A DNA stretch of 64,000 nucleotides from Apodemus sylvaticus. Lineage: Eukaryota > Chordata > Mammalia > Rodentia > Muridae. A model generated the notes under the pieces. It saw only the letters and a list, made by a program, of their open reading frames with translations. It searched no databases and was not told where the DNA came from. Made by a program: the position numbers and the translations under genes. Shown in pieces: positions 32,690 to 44,870 of the stretch; position 1 is the stretch's first letter; each line of letters opens with the position of its first letter. Where the stretch lies: positions 24,994,216 to 25,058,215 of the forward strand of contig NC_067495.1 of the NCBI RefSeq assembly GCF_947179515.1, in the 5' to 3' direction.

Positions 32690-33691
32690 AGCAGCTCCCT
32701 GAACAACCAGCTCCTCTCCCTGTTCAAGAACCAGGACAGGAACTTGACTTTCTCTCCCTATGGGAATCTGTGTCTGAGACTAGCTGTTCTGAACTGCTTT
32801 CAGAACTTCATGCGTGTGCTTCTGTTCAAAATTTGTGGATCTACAAATGTTCAAGGGAGCAGACAATCTGCTTAATCCCTCATTTTCCTTCTATTGCACC
32901 AGAAATAATTTTCTGTACTTTATCAGACAAGTAGAAATAAGACCCAGCAGAAAAGAAGCTAGTAGAAGGCAAATTAGTAACAAGGTCAATGTTAAGTCCA
33001 TGTGCATCATAAGTCTAACCAGACGAGAAAATGCTCACTTTCAAAAGTTTCGTGCCAGTAAGCACATAAACATAACTTTGAGCCACCCAGATTTCCTTCC
33101 CAGTAGTCTGCAGGTTAGGCCAACTCAAGGGTGGTCTCTTCCTTGGTGTCCCACTGCCAATGTACCATTCTTGGTTAAAGTTCATACATAGGAAGCAAAT
33201 GACCAGGATTTTGACCAGCTCTATCCTTTATTCTTCTCATCATGAGCTTTTAGTTTCTTTACCCATATTACCTGAAGTTCAAAGTGTTTGTATTGTGTGC
33301 TGCACTATTTTCAATAAATGCTGTAATTAGTTTTAGGGCTTCTCACTAGGAAATAATGGATTCTCACATCCATCCCTTACCCTACCTTCTTCCATATGCT
33401 AAGATACTTTCTTGTCCCCCTGACCCATAGAACCATCCAAAAAACTCACCTATGATTTGGTAGCACAGAACATTGGGTGGTTGTTGTTTCCTTCTTTGGG
33501 GAATAATCATGGGTTTATAGAGGAGTGGTTGATTCATCAGCAAATATTACATTTTACAAATACACTTTCCAATACACATTTTTTCATCTTTCAAAATAAA
33601 GGAGATAGATAGCTCAACTGCTATCTTGCACTGGTGAGTTAACCTCCCTTGAGCTTTACATAACTGGTGCATATTTTGATTTTTACTTAGG

Positions 33692-33730
<39 letters not shown>

Positions 33731-34185
33731 ACCATAATTTTTTCTCTGTATAAACATCTTACCCAAGGTCATTTTAATAAATTAACAGAATGATTTCAAA
33801 ATGTGTATTCTCTCAATAAAAGAAAAGCAAAATGCAAATCAAACGTTCTCTTCTATTTCATTAAGCTGAACAGACAATATAAGGCTGGCCTTTCCTGCTC
33901 CTGCTTAATTCCATTGTACCTATGAATACAGCCCACAAAGAGCTACACCTTGTTTTCCCCCTGGCTTATACGAAGCTCTCCAAGACATAATTTTCCCAAG
34001 AAACCATCTGGTTCCACTTCACTTAAGGCAAAGTTCAAACCTATCTCTGTTGGACAGGTTCAAAGAGCATCACAGATAACTACATGAAGCAAAAAATGAG
34101 TGTGCAGTTAAGGTGGGAAGCTCCACAACAGATACATGTATATTATAAAAGTCAGAGATCTAGGGGCTAAGGAGTGGGGTGTCCT
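32690..34185. other. Mostly unique DNA with a CA microsatellite
   Basis: Holds (CA)n at 33694-33728. The 125-codon frame at 32814-33191 overlaps another frame and shows no family resemblance. Confidence 0.4.
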
Positions 34186-34194
34186 AGACAGCAT

Positions 34195-34385
34195 CTCCTA
34201 TACTTGCAATTTTCAACTAAGGTTACATATTAGAATCTTCTGGAGAGCATCTGGGAAAACATGATGTATGTTTGGGGCTCCATGTTCACAGTTCCTGATT
34301 TAGTGGGCCTGGGGGAGAACCAGGATATTGGATTTCTTTTCCCAGTGACTAGAATGAACATCAAGGGCTGAGAACCAATTCTTTA
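34195..34385 (+). mobile_element. MER5/Charlie-type hAT relic
   Basis: TTTTCAACTAAGGTTACATATTAGAATC, TTCTGGAGAGCATCTGGG, TTCCTGATTTAGTGGGCC and AAGGGCTGAGAACCAATT follow the hAT-Charlie non-autonomous plan, but terminal repeats are degraded. Confidence 0.5.
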
Positions 34386-34584
34386 GAATGGTGTTTTCCA
34401 ACATTTTCCTCCCTTGATATCATTTCCACTCTCCCAAGCTGGTTCCTTTTCTTCATCTTACACCCCCTTTTGTGTTCCTTCTGCTTTCTGATCATATGTA
34501 TTCCATGACCCTATATCTTTGTCCTTTATCATGCATCCTCTTCAAGTGTTATGATCCCCGCCTCCCCCCTCCCCCGCCAAATAT

Positions 34585-35120
34585 ATAAAGAGAGTGACCT
34601 ATTTTATTTTAAAATTTTATTTGCCTTGAATTTATGCTGAATTTATTCCTTTTGTCATAGCTTTTTGTTTCTTCTGGGATGCCTTTTTCTTTTAGACAAC
34701 TTTCTCTTCTGGCTTAGGAACAATTTGTTCCATTTTGGAGAGGAACATCTCAGTGAAGCAGGGACAACTCATGCATCCTTAATGTATCAAGGTTAATGTG
34801 ATCCTGAACTCTTTAAAAGTGATGGATCTTGGGTGATGCAGTCATCTGGATGTGTTCAATGACTAGAGAATCTATAGCTAAGCTGTCTATAATTTTGAAC
34901 ACATCCAATAAAATTCGGCACACTTTGGCCCTGTGTCCACTCCCACTGTTTGGCCAAACCAACTTTAGCATTGTAATGCAAGAACCAGCCCACATGGCTC
35001 CTTTAAGATGACATTTTCAGATACTTGGTGGCTTTTCAGATATGTATATCCTTGATCACTTGGGCAGTTTCACGAATGTTCATAAAGTGAATGTGAAGAT
35101 TTGAACCTCTTGATTTGCAT
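34585..35120 (-). pseudogene. Rpl17-ps: Processed pseudogene of ribosomal protein L17
   Basis: Read on the minus strand, the sequence gives in order the RPL17 blocks KSRGSNL (35100-35120), RETAQVIK, KATKYLK, AKQWEWTQG, DSLVIEHIQ (near 34840-34870) and EQIVPKPEE (near 34715-34740), ending in a K-rich tail and an A/T-rich stretch. RPL17 is a protein of the large ribosomal subunit. There are no introns, several in-frame stops and frame changes, and the first ~15 codons are missing, so it is a dead retrocopy made by L1 machinery. The 60-codon frame at 34813-34995 is one readable piece. Divergence suggests it is old. Confidence 0.9.
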
Positions 35121-35230
35121 AATTTGTGTGTGTATGCTCACTCATATATGTGCATATACATGTGTTTGTGTGTGCTTGTGAAAGTGTGTGTGTGTATGTG
35201 TGTATGCATGTGTATATATGTGTATACTTC
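35121..35230 (+). repeat. TG/TATG-rich simple sequence
   Basis: TGTGTGTGTATG-type repeat abutting the truncated 5' end of the L17 retrocopy. Confidence 0.9.
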
Positions 35231-35261
35231 ACAGATGAAAGAAAACATATAGTACTTTAGA

Positions 35262-35440
35262 CCAAGGCTTCTTAAACCTTTTCCACTCATATCTGCTTTT
35301 TGCCTAAAAAAATTTATGTGCATTTGGGTAAGGATATAGGCATATAAAACAGGTATATAGACCAAACACTTAATGATGCTAAATCATGCTAAAACTGATA
35401 CTAAGTTTATTTTAAAACAGTTGTTTGATTGTTAAAAAGT
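35262..35440 (+). mobile_element. Ancient hAT-like relic (tentative)
   Basis: AAGGCTTCTTAAACCTTTTCCACTC at the left, then GGCATATAAAACAGGTATATAGACC and TTTAAAACAGTTGTTTGATTG resemble an old mammalian DNA-transposon consensus from memory. Ends not clear. Confidence 0.35.
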
Positions 35441-35444
35441 AAAT

Positions 35445-36215
35445 TTACATACTAATGAGATGGATATACTTGTTTATTTTTTACATAAAGAATTGAGTTT
35501 TGCCAAAATACTTACTATCCCAGGACATAGATCTTCAATGTATTTTAGAGCTTGTTGACATTTTGATTTTACAATCATTAGAACTAAGAATGCCATAAAA
35601 ATATGTAGCACAACATTTCTGAAGCATGTTTAGGGTCATTTTTATCAATTCTGTACTAAACCCAAGCCAAAATTCATTGAACATTTGTTGTTGTTGTTTT
35701 ATTTTATAAAACTCAATTACCTCAAATAGCAATTTTTACAGTTAAATATTCTAATGCAATACTATCCAGAAATAAATTCATTTGATATTAATATGCTGAG
35801 GAATGACAGTAGGAAAACATTGAAAATAATTGTTTTCCATAATTAAGAAATATGTTTTCATAAGAGCAGAAAACTTAGTATGTTCAGTAAAAACACTACA
35901 ATTCTTAGCAGACAGTCATGTGGACTCATTTAATGTATTTTAAGCAACATTGTCACCCATGCATTGTTGGCATGAAGATATGCACAGTGGAAGGTGTGTC
36001 TGTTATGTGGTCAGACCAAGGCTATAATAAAGTTCCAGTATGCAACATTCGTAAATGCTGCCAGGGAGATCTTGGATTCATCATACATTTCATTTGGGAT
36101 TAATTTTGGTCACTGCACACTCAGAAACCTTTTACTATTGCCATTTTTTTCTAAACTTCCGCATTGAGTTAAAAGATTCCATGTAGGTTCCTGACCCACA
36201 ATTTCAGAAGCTGGG
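35445..36215. other. Unique AT-rich DNA, no gene seen
   Basis: Contains a short TTG/TTGT run near 35686-35698. No repeat or gene recognised. Confidence 0.35.
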
Positions 36216-36219
36216 CTCA

Positions 36220-36420
36220 GGGCTGGAGGCTTGGCTCAGTGATTAAGAGTGCTTTCTGTTCTCCAAGAGAACATGAATTTGGTTTCCAGATGGCTCACAA
36301 CTAGAACTCCAACTCTATGGGGTGTGATGCCCTCTTCTGACTACCATGGGCACTAATACAGCATAAACATACATGCAGACCAAACACACAGACATATAAA
36401 ATTTAAAAAATAATTCAATT
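36220..36420 (+). mobile_element. B2 SINE
   Basis: GGGCTGGAGGCTTGGCTCAGTG, AACATGAATTTGGTTTCCAG, GGCTCACAACTAGAACTCC, GCCCTCTTCTGACTACC and a CA/AT-rich tail. Confidence 0.9.
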
Positions 36421-36454
36421 TACCAAAAAAGATACTTAACTCCAGCTGTCTGCT

Positions 36455-36800
36455 CTAAATGCTTCTCCATTCCCCAGTCTCCTTCATATAGCCTGTGCCA
36501 CTATAGGAGAGACCAGAGTTGCCTTGAATCTTGGAACATGTTTTCTTTGCCATGGGTGCCCTTTCTCTAACCCTTTCACTTGGCAGACTCATCCTTGAAC
36601 TCCAGATTCAATTCAAAGGTCTTTCCAAACTCCTCCCACTCCAGCTTTCTGGATCCCAAACAATTGCTGCATTCACTGCTGCCCCACAAACTTGAATGCC
36701 TATCCTATACTAGTTAAGTCTTACTACAAGTAGTTGTTTCCATATCAGTGTAACTCAGAGTTCTTCAAGATCAAGGACAGGCTTTATTTTTCTTTGTATT
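36455..36800 (+). mobile_element. L2 3' end relic
   Basis: Ordered weak matches to LINE-2: GCCTTGAATCTTGGAACATG, GTGCCCTTTCTCTAACC, AGATTCAATTCAAAGGTCTTTCC, and ATCAAGGACAGGCTTTATTTTTCTTTGTATTACC. Ancient and inactive. Confidence 0.5.
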
Positions 36801-36869
36801 ACCGAAATCCGTTGGGAAAAGAAAAGGTTCTATTACGGTGTTGAAAGGTTGTATCTCCTCAGAGCATTA

Positions 36870-36988
36870 AGAATAAGAATGTATAGCGATATTCAGCCCA
36901 TTATATGGAGAAGGAAACTGAAGCTCAAAGTTCTCAAACACTTACAGAGTCAAACAATCGCTAGTATACAGATAGGAATTTGGATCTT
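36870..36988 (+). mobile_element. MIR relic
   Basis: CCCATTATATGGAGAAGGAAACTGAAGCTCAAAG followed by CAGAGTCAAACAATCGCTAG matches the MIR core and the segment after it. Confidence 0.75.
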
Positions 36989-37304
36989 TGAATTTGAAGC
37001 TACATAGGGTTTTTTCTTCCTCTCTCTGTCCCTCCCTTCCTTCCTTCTGTTCTTCCTTTCCTCCCTTTCTTCCTGTCTTTGGACTTCAAAGTACTCTTCT
37101 TTTTAAAAATGGCTCCACATTGAAAGGGTCACTTAAGAATTCATCCCATAATACCTACCCTGTTCTGAACCCCTTTGCTGGACAATACCCTTGTCCAAAA
37201 GGGTATTGTGAAGATATAGTTAGTGAATACATTCTATTAGTGAAATCATGCATTTTATCAGATGTGTTTACAATGAAAGTCAGATTTAAAATATTTTATA
37301 AAAC

Positions 37305-37475
37305 TGGTCATTGTGGCCCAGGCCTGTAAATCCCAGAACTTGGGAGGTAGCGGTGCAAGTATCAGATTTTCAGAGTCATCCTCAGCTACATAGCAAGTTT
37401 GTACTATGGAGGGCTCTCTGGGACCACTATAGCCAGCAGAATAGCAATCTGAGGAAGGCAAGGAAGTAGTTTGGT
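37305..37475 (+). mobile_element. B1-like SINE, diverged
   Basis: TCATTGTGGCCCAGGCCTGTAAATCCCAGAACTTGGGAGG, CAGAGTCATCCTCAGCTACATAGCAAG. The body is recognisable but the tail is not. Confidence 0.7.
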
Positions 37476-37479
37476 TCAA

Positions 37480-38485
37480 CACAACTCAGTAGCTGGTGTT
37501 GGCTCAAACATCAGGAGTCAGCCCCTAGTATTTTATTTTGAGCATATTTAAGCCCAACTTAGTGAAAACTTTTCTGGTACCAATTAACTTAATTCTGTGT
37601 ATAAAAACAAAGCACACATAAATCTAGAGGAACAAAGAAATCTAAATAAAGATCAGGTGAGTCTACGTTAAAACTCTTTGTAAAGTACATGTGATGCCTT
37701 CCATAAAAATGGGTTCTATAAATGAGCCACAACACCTTCCATAAAGATAGATTCTACAGATTGACTGAGAAAAACAAGCCCATGATAAGGGCCTGTGGGA
37801 GTACCTCGGCTCTGCAGATAGCACAAAGGTCACAGCAACTCCCAGCCTTCTGGGCAGACAACAGGTTATGTATCACTTTCTTTGAAGGGACCACGCCTTG
37901 CATTTAACTTTCCAGGTTCTCCTAGTACTTATCTATGAGCCAGAAGACTTCTGTACCTCCTAGACTACCCCTTGCTATTCAAAGACCCTGTGTCAAAAAA
38001 AAAATACCTCAGCAATCAAAAAACAAATGATTTTTTTTTCTGAGGCCGTGGGACATAGAGATAAAGACATACTGAAGCAGTCTATTTTACCTTGTCTAAA
38101 CTGTAGCCCTTCCCCCACTCTTCTTATCTGCCCACTGGGGCCTCTCTGTCACATCACAGTTTCCTTTTGCTTCTACCTTGCCTGGACTTCTGTCGCAGAA
38201 GGATGTATGCAATTACTCTGACCTTCTCTCTTCTCTGCAAACCCAACAAGGCAAATCCATCTCATTCATTATCTTTAAAATCTTCACTACCAGAATTCTA
38301 GATTGGTAACACAATGGCCAAGGACACATCCCTAGTTGGAGGCTTATGGTCACTGTGATCGCAACATGATCCAAAGAGTTCTCTTGTATTTATTAATTAG
38401 GGTTTCTCAACTAAGCCTCATAACTCAGTGAATGAGGTCATCCACTCACTGTGCAAGCTCTTATTTTTATAACATGATCTTGATT
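37480..38485. other. Unique DNA, no gene seen
   Basis: About 1 kb with no recognised element apart from short A or T runs near 37995-38040. Confidence 0.35.
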
Positions 38486-38487
38486 TG

Positions 38488-38555
38488 CTGTAGTATTGAG
38501 GATTGTGTGCACCAGGTAAGCACTCTGCAACTGAGCTATGCCTTCTCAAGTCATT
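38488..38555 (-). mobile_element. ID/B4-type SINE fragment
   Basis: GTAGTATTGAGGATTGTGTGC, AGGTAAGCACTCTGCAACTGAGCTATGCC is the reversed tRNA-Ala-like ID head (the 'aagcactctaccactgagctac' region). Confidence 0.75.
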
Positions 38556-38789
38556 GTTCTTCATTTCTGTTTTATGCTTTTTCTACACAGAGTCCTACTG
38601 GAACAACAAGTCCAGTGAATTCAGTCTCCAAAGCTTTTCTCAAATCTGTCCACCTGACTCTATGTCCACCTGTGTCACCTGGTACTACTTACTACAAGTG
38701 CTTCTTCTAGCCTTCTCTGCTATTGTATGAAAAGTTTTAGAAACTATAAATTATATCACGTTAGCTCAAAGTTCAAATCAATCTGATGA

Positions 38790-39690
38790 CTTCTTGTACT
38801 TGGATGAAAAATCAAGCATCCTTCTTTAGTGTAGCTTTTAATGTCCTTCCAAAGCTAGCTTCTATTCCCCTGTGAGGTCTCATCCAGTCACTCATCAGAC
38901 ACTGCAGTCACACTCATCCATGTCACATTCCATTCTGCTCTTGGTCCTAACTCATCGACATAAGGAGAAATGTGCTTGACATTACCTGACATTCTTACAG
39001 CTCTCCTGGCCTTGTTTTGAGCGTGCCAGCTTCAATTGTCTTCTCTCCAGAGAGCTTGCCCCTGACTATTCTGCCTAAGTGAGCCTTGTTTTTCTTATAT
39101 TTTGCCTACATGAGAGTAGGAACTTTGATTTTGTTGAAGACAAGCCTGATGTCAGCAATCTGGGAAAGAAGATAAGGACTCCTCTGAGGGCAGGGGAGGG
39201 CTTGAGAACTTAGGTCATACTGGAGTATTAAAGGAGGAGCCTGGAAGGCCACACTGAGTTCAGTATTCTACTTCCTGCAAGTCGCTTCCAACTTGGATGG
39301 GATTGTGACAAGAGCAAAAAAAACAAATCGTTGTTATTATTGGCCATAGAATCTCACAGTGGTTAACCTTTCCTGGCAAACACATTTGCTGCTCAGGATT
39401 CCATTTAATGTCTCCTTGCCTCACTGCATGTTAAGCAATGTTCAAAGTCAGCTCATCCCCCTCCTCTGAGAAGGCCTCCTTGACTTTCCTGGCTGGTTTT
39501 CACCTTCCCACAGTACCTCATGTACTGATTCATTGTATCTCTACCACATTTTATTACACACTGTCTCCCACAAGGGACTATATGTTTGTTGACGTCTAAA
39601 ACTATGTTTCATTCTTCTTTGAGTCTTTTTGGCCTGTCAAGGTGTCTGGCAGCACAGTAAAGCTTTGACTCATAAATAAGCCTTGGGAAG
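38790..39690 (+). mobile_element. L2 relic, in pieces
   Basis: Two stretches follow LINE-2 order: 38790-39100 (TTTTAATGTCCTTCCAAAGC, AGAGAGCTTGCCCCTGACTATTCTGCC) and 39440-39690 (CTCTGAGAAGGCCTCCTTGACTTTCCTGGC, GCAGCACAGTAAAGC). The 300 bases between them are unassigned. Confidence 0.55.
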
Positions 39691-39694
39691 TTCA

Positions 39695-41170
39695 GAACTT
39701 AATGGAGGAAAAGTGCAATTTGTGTAACGCTTAACAGTATTAGCAGAAATGCTGGCAAGGAATATAAAGTGGGGAAACATTTTCTGAACATGAATTTATT
39801 ATTTGGATGTAAGCAAACTGGTGTTATTAGATTACACAATAATCATTAAATACTTTTAAGAAAAAACAGGGCAAATTCTAGAAGGAAAGAATTTTTTCAA
39901 TTGCTTTAGATCCAAAGAATAAATTCTGAATAAGCAAATGACTGTCACAAATAAGAAGAAATATTTTTGCCAATTAATAATTTTATAATTCTATGACTTT
40001 ATGAGTAGGGACATCTATTAAGTTATTTTTAAACCTTGACAGTGACCTTGTAGAGATTTACATTGAGAACTATGCAGTATGGAGTCAGAAATGGAACAGA
40101 TTGCTTTCATTAAAGCTCTCCCACAAACCAATGAACCTTTCAGACCTGCGGTTTAGAACCTACTTTCCAGAGTGAACTAGATACTCAGAAGGTCCTGGCA
40201 GCTTTCAGGGTGCAGGTTTATTGTGTTTTAGGTTCTGTGCATTGCTACAAGGGACAGATGGTTAATCGCCTTTCTTTGGCCACTCACACACCCCTAGAAA
40301 AGGTGTGAGGAGGCACCAGGGGAAAGAAGACCCTCTCCCACAGGAGGCCTGGTCTCTCACAGAGTTGGAATTGTTGACCCACTGATTGGGTCTGAAAGCC
40401 TTTTCAGACACACAAAACTTCCAGTTTCTCTATTAGCATATCAGAGGTGGCCACAGTGGTGGGAAATGTTTCAGCCAACAAAAGACACTGCTCACTGACA
40501 TTGTCTATTTGTGCTTACAGAAGCAGAAAAAATGATCATCTGGCCAAGGCTGCTATGATGGACAGATGTTGACTTTTTTTTTTGATGAACTACTTCTTCC
40601 ACTCCAGACCCTCCCAACACCACCACTATGTGTTGCAGACTGCAGCTGAGCCCCCTACCCAGGCATAGTTACTTCACAAGGAGAAGCCACTCCCCCACCT
40701 CTCTTTTGCTAGGAGAAAAAAAAAGTTTCAGCTGTAACCAGAAGGAATTTGTTTCCACAATCCCCCTCTCAACTTGGACATGAAACTTTTATTTGAAATA
40801 TAACTTGGTAAAAATAGGAGAGTCCCTCTGTCAGTTACTAAGACTGAATGCCTTGTTATGTCACAGAGCCTCTTCTGAAGAACCAGCCGTCTTAGACTTA
40901 CATTGGAAGGGAGAAGAGAAACTTAGTAAAAATGATAACTTTACTTGCTGGTTTTCCTTCTTGGAAACTGGGAATCAGTATCCTATCTTCTGTTGCAATG
41001 ACTTACATCCCAAAGAATTTTGCCCCCAAGGAATACTGGATGGTGTCTGGAGACACTTTTAACTGTAACTACTAGTGTGAGAATCTGAACAGCCAGGGAA
41101 AGCACTAAATATTCTGCCATGTAATTACTTGGCTCAAAACATGAATAGGTCATTTCTGGGAAATTGATGT
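39695..41170. other. Unique DNA, no gene seen
   Basis: About 1.5 kb, AT-rich at first and more GC-rich from 40180 to 40700. No recognised repeat or gene. Confidence 0.4.
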
Positions 41171-41175
41171 AGAGC

Positions 41176-41395
41176 ATTTGTCCTCAGTCTGTGAGTCCTG
41201 CCCCCTTTGGGGGTGTGTGTCAAACCACCCTTTCACAGGGGTCCATATCAGATATCCTACATATCCAATATGTACATCAATTTATAACAGTAGCAAAATT
41301 ACAGTTATGAAGTAACAACAAAATAACCGTATGGCTGAGGGTCAACATGAGGAACTGTATGAAAGGGTTGCAGCATTAGGAAAGTTGATATTCTT
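41176..41395 (-). mobile_element. URR1-like hAT element, reversed
   Basis: CCTCAGTCTGTGAGTCCTGCCCCCTTTGGGGG, CATATCAGATATCCTACATATCC, AAAATTACAGTTATGAAGTAAC, GAGGGTCAACATGAGGAACTG and GGTTGCAGCATTAGGAAAG are the reversed URR1 body. Confidence 0.85.
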
Positions 41396-41399
41396 ACAC

Positions 41400-42175
41400 A
41401 GAGAAATTGATACTAATAAATGGGCACTTATTTATCAATAAGAGGCCTCATCTACATCTCTGTGTTCATTATATGAAGTTAGAGTACTGACTGAATCGTG
41501 TTTGTTAAAGTTTTGATTATAATGTCTTATCTCTGCTGGTATCATTAAGAGCTTTAATCTAAGCAGGGGATGTCAAATTTTATAAAATTGTATATTCAGT
41601 ATAAAAAGGTAAAAATGCAGTAATTTGACTTTCTTGTAGTAAAAATAAAATTCTATCTTTAACTTCACCATGAACTAAGTCTTAAATGTACCACAAATAG
41701 CATAACATTAGATTAAATATTTCTTTCACCTCACTTGAAAATACAGCCTTTTAGAAAATGATATGTTGGAGTGTTGGAGTTCTTTATTTATTCAATCATA
41801 TATATATATGTTTACATTAAAACCCCACAGGTTGTAGTAGCTTAACTTTAATATCATGTTTGTCTGGTCCTAATTTTTCTTTTCAATATCTATAAGTAGA
41901 ACACATTTAATCAAATTTATGCATATTCATATGCATAGATCAGCAGATGCAGACAGACACAGATACTTATATTATTTTTCTTAGATACAAGTTCTTCTAT
42001 GTGTGTATAAAAAGGCTCCAGATTAAAAGCACTAAGCATTATTCATGACCTCCTATTATAGCCATTGATATATAATTTTAATTGTTGTCTTTTTGAAGGG
42101 TAAAGTGATATTTGGCCAGAAAAAATAATAACAGATGATTGTAATGGTTATTATAAAGGAGAATATTAAATGGGG
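41400..42175. other. Unique AT-rich DNA, no gene seen
   Basis: No recognised repeat; a short TATATATA run lies near 41802. Confidence 0.35.
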
Positions 42176-42177
42176 AG

Positions 42178-42345
42178 CGAGTGGGTGTGTTGGCACATGC
42201 CTGTAATCCCAGCATGTACGCAGCAGAGACAAGAGGATCAAAAGTTCAAGGTCATATTCAGTTATAGAAAGAAAGTCATATTCAGTTATAGAAAGAATTC
42301 AAAGTTATCCTAGGCTATATAAGACCCTGTCTCAAAAAATCAATT
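42178..42345 (+). mobile_element. B1 SINE with an internal 24-bp tandem duplication
   Basis: GGTGTGTTGGCACATGCCTGTAATCCCAGCATG, AAGTTCAAGGTCATATTCAG, GAATTCAAAGTTATCCTAGGC, AAGACCCTGTCTCAAAAAATC. Inside, 42251-42274 is repeated at 42275-42298 with one difference, lengthening the element by one unit. Confidence 0.85.
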
Positions 42346-42349
42346 TATC

Positions 42350-43135
42350 AACAAATACATATCAAATTAGTTATGTTCATTCACCTTTAAATATTTTTCT
42401 ATAGGCTATCTTGATATATAATTCTTTCCCTCAATTTTTTTATTAAAACATCCAATTAATTAAGAATTAAGACCAAAGCAAATAAAACATTATAGTTATG
42501 CTTGCTGGTAAAGATATTTCACCACTGGTTAACATTTTTAATTTACATACATTCTACCACAGTGGTTGATGTTAGAATTAGTTGGGCCCTAAAGTCAACT
42601 GTAAACTGAAGTTCCCAGGAAAAAGAACATTTGCACCTGTGTTAAAAATTGTACGAGGCCAAACTTTATGGTTGTCAAAAGTTAGAACATTGTAGATTGG
42701 AGGCAAATTATCTTGGTGGTATTTTTAGCCTTTTTGAAAGCCAATCATCATCTACCCGTGTCTGCTTTATCCATCTTGTGATTATCAAAACCTTTAAAAT
42801 GTTATTTTAGCAGTCCACTAGCTTTCACAAACTAAAAGCTAAGAATATCACAGAAACGCACCTGAAATCTATAGGAGATGGTCCCCTGCTTGGATATAAC
42901 CAGCTGGTCTGTGGTCCCCACCAGTGATTCTGGTAAGTGCCTTTCTCTTTGACTCCCTTTATAACAAACAAAATCTCAGGTAACTACTTCCATAGTGTCA
43001 CTCATCCTTCAGCACTACCTGAGTCCCTGTTCCTCTGGCATAGTCACTCATATCTGGCTTGAGAAAAGGCTATTTCTTACTCACTTTGAGGTGACAACTT
43101 TGTTTTGTCAACAGTTCTTAGTCTTTACTAGACTG
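42350..43135. other. Unique DNA, no gene seen
   Basis: About 0.8 kb with no recognised repeat or gene. Confidence 0.35.
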
Positions 43136-43188
43136 GTTGAAGAAGAAGATGAGAAGCAGAGGTAGAAAAGCCAATATCACCCCGTCAC

Positions 43189-43195
43189 ACACAGA

Positions 43196-43231
<36 letters not shown>

Positions 43232-43350
43232 AGAACACACCACACACATACCATACCACAGATACATACACACACACACACACACACACACTCACACGCA
43301 CACACACTACCACCACCACCACCACCACCACCACCACCACCACCACCACA
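43189..43350 (+). repeat. Compound microsatellite (TC)n-(CA)n-(CAC)n
   Basis: Three arrays in a row: TC at 43195-43212, CA in two blocks at about 43212-43305, and about 14 units of CAC/CCA at 43308-43350. Frames with poly-H or poly-V over it are artefacts. Confidence 0.95.
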
Positions 43351-43502
43351 GCGCACATACCATACACATATGCGGATACAGAAACCTCAGTCATGGAGGA
43401 CATACTGTAAAACAAGAATGCTAACCTTCACTCCTGTGGTGATCTAAGTTCTGGCTCTTTCCCCACGGGGTGTGGTTTGGTGAGATTCCTGGCCTTAATA
43501 AA

Positions 43503-44870
43503 CATCTGCTACATATGTGTAGAGAGGCCTAGGTGTAGCCCATGTATGCTCTTTGGTAGTTCAGACTCTGAGAACCCCCAGGGTCCAGATTAGTTGATTT
43601 TGTTGGTCTTCTTATGGAGATCCTATCCCATTTGAGGCCCACAATTCTTCCTCCTATTTTTCCATAAGTATCCTCAAGCTCCATCCACTGTTTGGCTGGG
43701 GGTATCTGCATCCCTCTGAGTCAGCTGCTAGGTGGAGCATCTCAGAGGACAGCCTGCAAGCGTAACAGGTTATCATTACTAGAGGTAATGATAGGTACTT
43801 GCTTGCCCATGGCATGGGTCTCAAGTTGGGCCTGTTGTTGATTGGTCATTCCCTCGGTCTCTGCTTCATCCCCTGTCCCTGCATTTCTTATAGACAAGAT
43901 ACATTTTGGGTTGAAAGTTTCATGGTTAGGTTGGTGTCTCTATATAGCCTGGCTTCAGTTTCCATATCCCCAATGCTGTGAGTCACAGCCAAGATCAATC
44001 CCATTGATTCTTGGGTGCCTCCCTTATCCCAGGTCTTTTCCATTCATTCTCATGGTTATCTGGCCATTTCTCCATTCCTCTACACACCTGATCCTCAACA
44101 TCTCCATTCCCCTTCCCATCCCCTCTCCCACCCAGTTCCCTCCCTTTATGTGCCTTTTATGACTATTTTATCCCCCTTCTAAATGAGATTCAAGTAGCCT
44201 TGCTTGGGCCTTCCTTCTTGTGTAGCTTTTTTTGGGTCTACGGAATGAAGCATGTATGGCTATATCCACTTTATAGATGAGTACATACCATGCATGCCTT
44301 TCTGGGACTGGGTTACATCACTCAGAATGATATTCTCAAGTTCCATCCATTTGCCTGCAAAATTCATGATGTCTTTGTTTTTCATAGCTGTGTAGATGTA
44401 CCACATTTTTTTTTATCTGTTCTTTATTTTGAGGGTCATCTAGGTTGTTTCCAGTTTCTGGCTATTATGAATGAAACTGAAAGTGTCTTTGTGGGATAGT
44501 GCAGCATCTTTTGGGTATATGCTCTAGGGTGGTATAGCTGGGTCTTGAGGTAGGACTATTCCCAGTTTTCTGAGAAACAGCAAAATTGATTTCTAAAGTG
44601 GTTGCACTCCCTCCAGAAAGAAAGAAGAAAGTATTCCCCTTGTTCTATATCTTTGCCAGCCTATGGTATCTTAACCATTCTGATGGGTATAAGATGGAAC
44701 CTCAGAGTTGTTTTGATTTGCATTTCCCTGATGACTAAGAACTTTGAACAGTTCTTTAAGTGTTTCTCAGCCATTTGAGATTCCTCTGTTGAGAATCCTC
44801 CGTTTAGCTCTGTATCCCATTTCTTAATCGGTTTATTTGGGTTGTTGCTTCTTGACTTCTTTGTAAAGTT
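43503..44870 (-). mobile_element. L1, inverted 5' part (3'UTR and ORF2 C-terminus)
   Basis: Minus-strand L1: ORF2 C-terminal sequence from about 44870 down to about 44290 (blocks for the tttccagtttctggctattatgaatg region, and GATTTGCATTTCCCTGATGACTAAG near 44716), then 3'UTR down to 43503, ending at CATCTGCTACATATGTGTAG. The L1 consensus order continues not further left but at 44871 on the other strand, so this is the inverted half of one insertion. Confidence 0.8.

Noticed and set aside
32814..33191. 125-codon open frame
   Set aside because: Overlaps another frame, with no motif, start context or similarity seen.
43137..43424. Poly-histidine or poly-valine frames
   Set aside because: Produced by CA and CAC microsatellites.
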